Positions 63,945 through 64,000 of a DNA stretch of 64,000 nucleotides are shown here, piece by piece. A program made the position numbers and the translations under genes. The notes below the pieces were generated by a model, which was not told the DNA's origin, did no database searches, and saw only the letters and a list, made by a program, of their open reading frames with translations. Source of the stretch: Gracilibacillus sp. YIM 98692 (GTDB lineage: Bacteria > Bacillota > Bacilli > Bacillales > Amphibacillaceae); contig NZ_WIXM01000013.1 in NCBI RefSeq assembly GCF_010993965.1, positions 25,846 through 89,845 of the forward strand, in the 5' to 3' direction. Positions within the stretch are counted from its first letter, which is position 1, and each line of letters begins with the position of its first letter.

Positions 63945-64000
63945 TGACCCCCATTTATTGGACACTTTTTACGCTACTTGTTCAAACTGAGCTCGATATT
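63945..64000. mobile_element. Probable end of an IS3-family (IS150-like) element, running out of the window
   Basis: TGACCCCCATTTATTGGACA at 63945 followed by CTTTTT resembles the terminal repeats of IS3-family elements in Bacillaceae, which start TGA-CCCCC and continue with a GGACA/TAGACA block. No transposase is visible because only 56 bases remain. Confidence 0.5.

Overview
The window reads as chromosomal DNA of a low-GC, endospore-forming, probably halotolerant member of the Bacillaceae (Oceanobacillus, Gracilibacillus or Virgibacillus-like). The reasons are the AT-rich codon use with strong AAGGAGG ribosome binding sites, a YyaC-type sporulation gene, an S-box (SAM-I) leader before a methionine ABC transporter, AraR/CcpA-style sugar control, a carnitine-to-glycine-betaine pathway with a BCCT transporter, and short palindromic interspersed repeats of a kind common in this family. 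No rRNA, tRNA, CRISPR array or prophage was recognised.

Layout. 1-4.7 kb: end of argC, then argJ-argB-argD and purU. 4.7-5.9 kb: repeats and a YiiX-like hydrolase. 6.0-20.5 kb: an L-arabinose/arabinan block with araD, araA, two tandem araR paralogues, two GH51 arabinofuranosidases, a decayed araM, permeases araP and araQ, a DUF624 protein and lipoprotein araN. It has at least four sigma-A promoters combined with AraR boxes; araB is not in the window. 20.6 kb: larC1, the N-terminal half of the nickel-pincer cyclometallase LarC. 21.6-36.8 kb: a pectin/rhamnogalacturonan block with a YesS-like AraC regulator, DUF624, an LplABC-type ABC importer without ATPase, an uncharacterised 369-aa protein, an MFS carrier, a KdgF-like cupin, GH28, GH43, CE12, kduI and kduD. 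37.3-38.5 kb: yyaC and larC2, the missing C-terminal half of LarC, about 16.7 kb from larC1. 38.6-43.8 kb: two small minus-strand genes, a LacI regulator and the divergent uxaE-uxaC pair for galacturonate. 44-45.5 kb: yjbQ, ridA and a TetR regulator. 45.8-50.4 kb: a divergent carnitine catabolism locus. 50.8-55.9 kb: an iron-type alcohol dehydrogenase, S-box-metQNP and an FMN 2-hydroxyacid oxidase. 56-63.6 kb: a DUF1002 protein, a heterodimeric ABC exporter and HelD. The last 50 bases look like the end of an IS3-family element that runs out of the window.

How it fits together. Arabino-oligosaccharides enter through AraNPQ, which must borrow an ATPase such as MsmX. They are trimmed by two GH51 enzymes, and arabinose goes through AraA and AraD. 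Pectic oligomers enter through the second ABC system, are deacetylated and hydrolysed inside the cell (CE12, GH28, GH43), and the uronates run through KdgF/KduI/KduD or UxaC/UxaE towards 2-keto-3-deoxygluconate. Carnitine is oxidised and cleaved to betainyl-CoA and then glycine betaine, which fits a salt-stressed habitat.

The most notable items are the physically split larC, a family of hairpin repeats whose variable arms stay complementary in each copy, an araM gene with two lesions, paired operators inside the spacers of the two divergent carnitine promoters, repeated ATAAT(G/C)ATTAT palindromes around the pectin ABC transporter, and an unrecognised protein inside the pectin operon.
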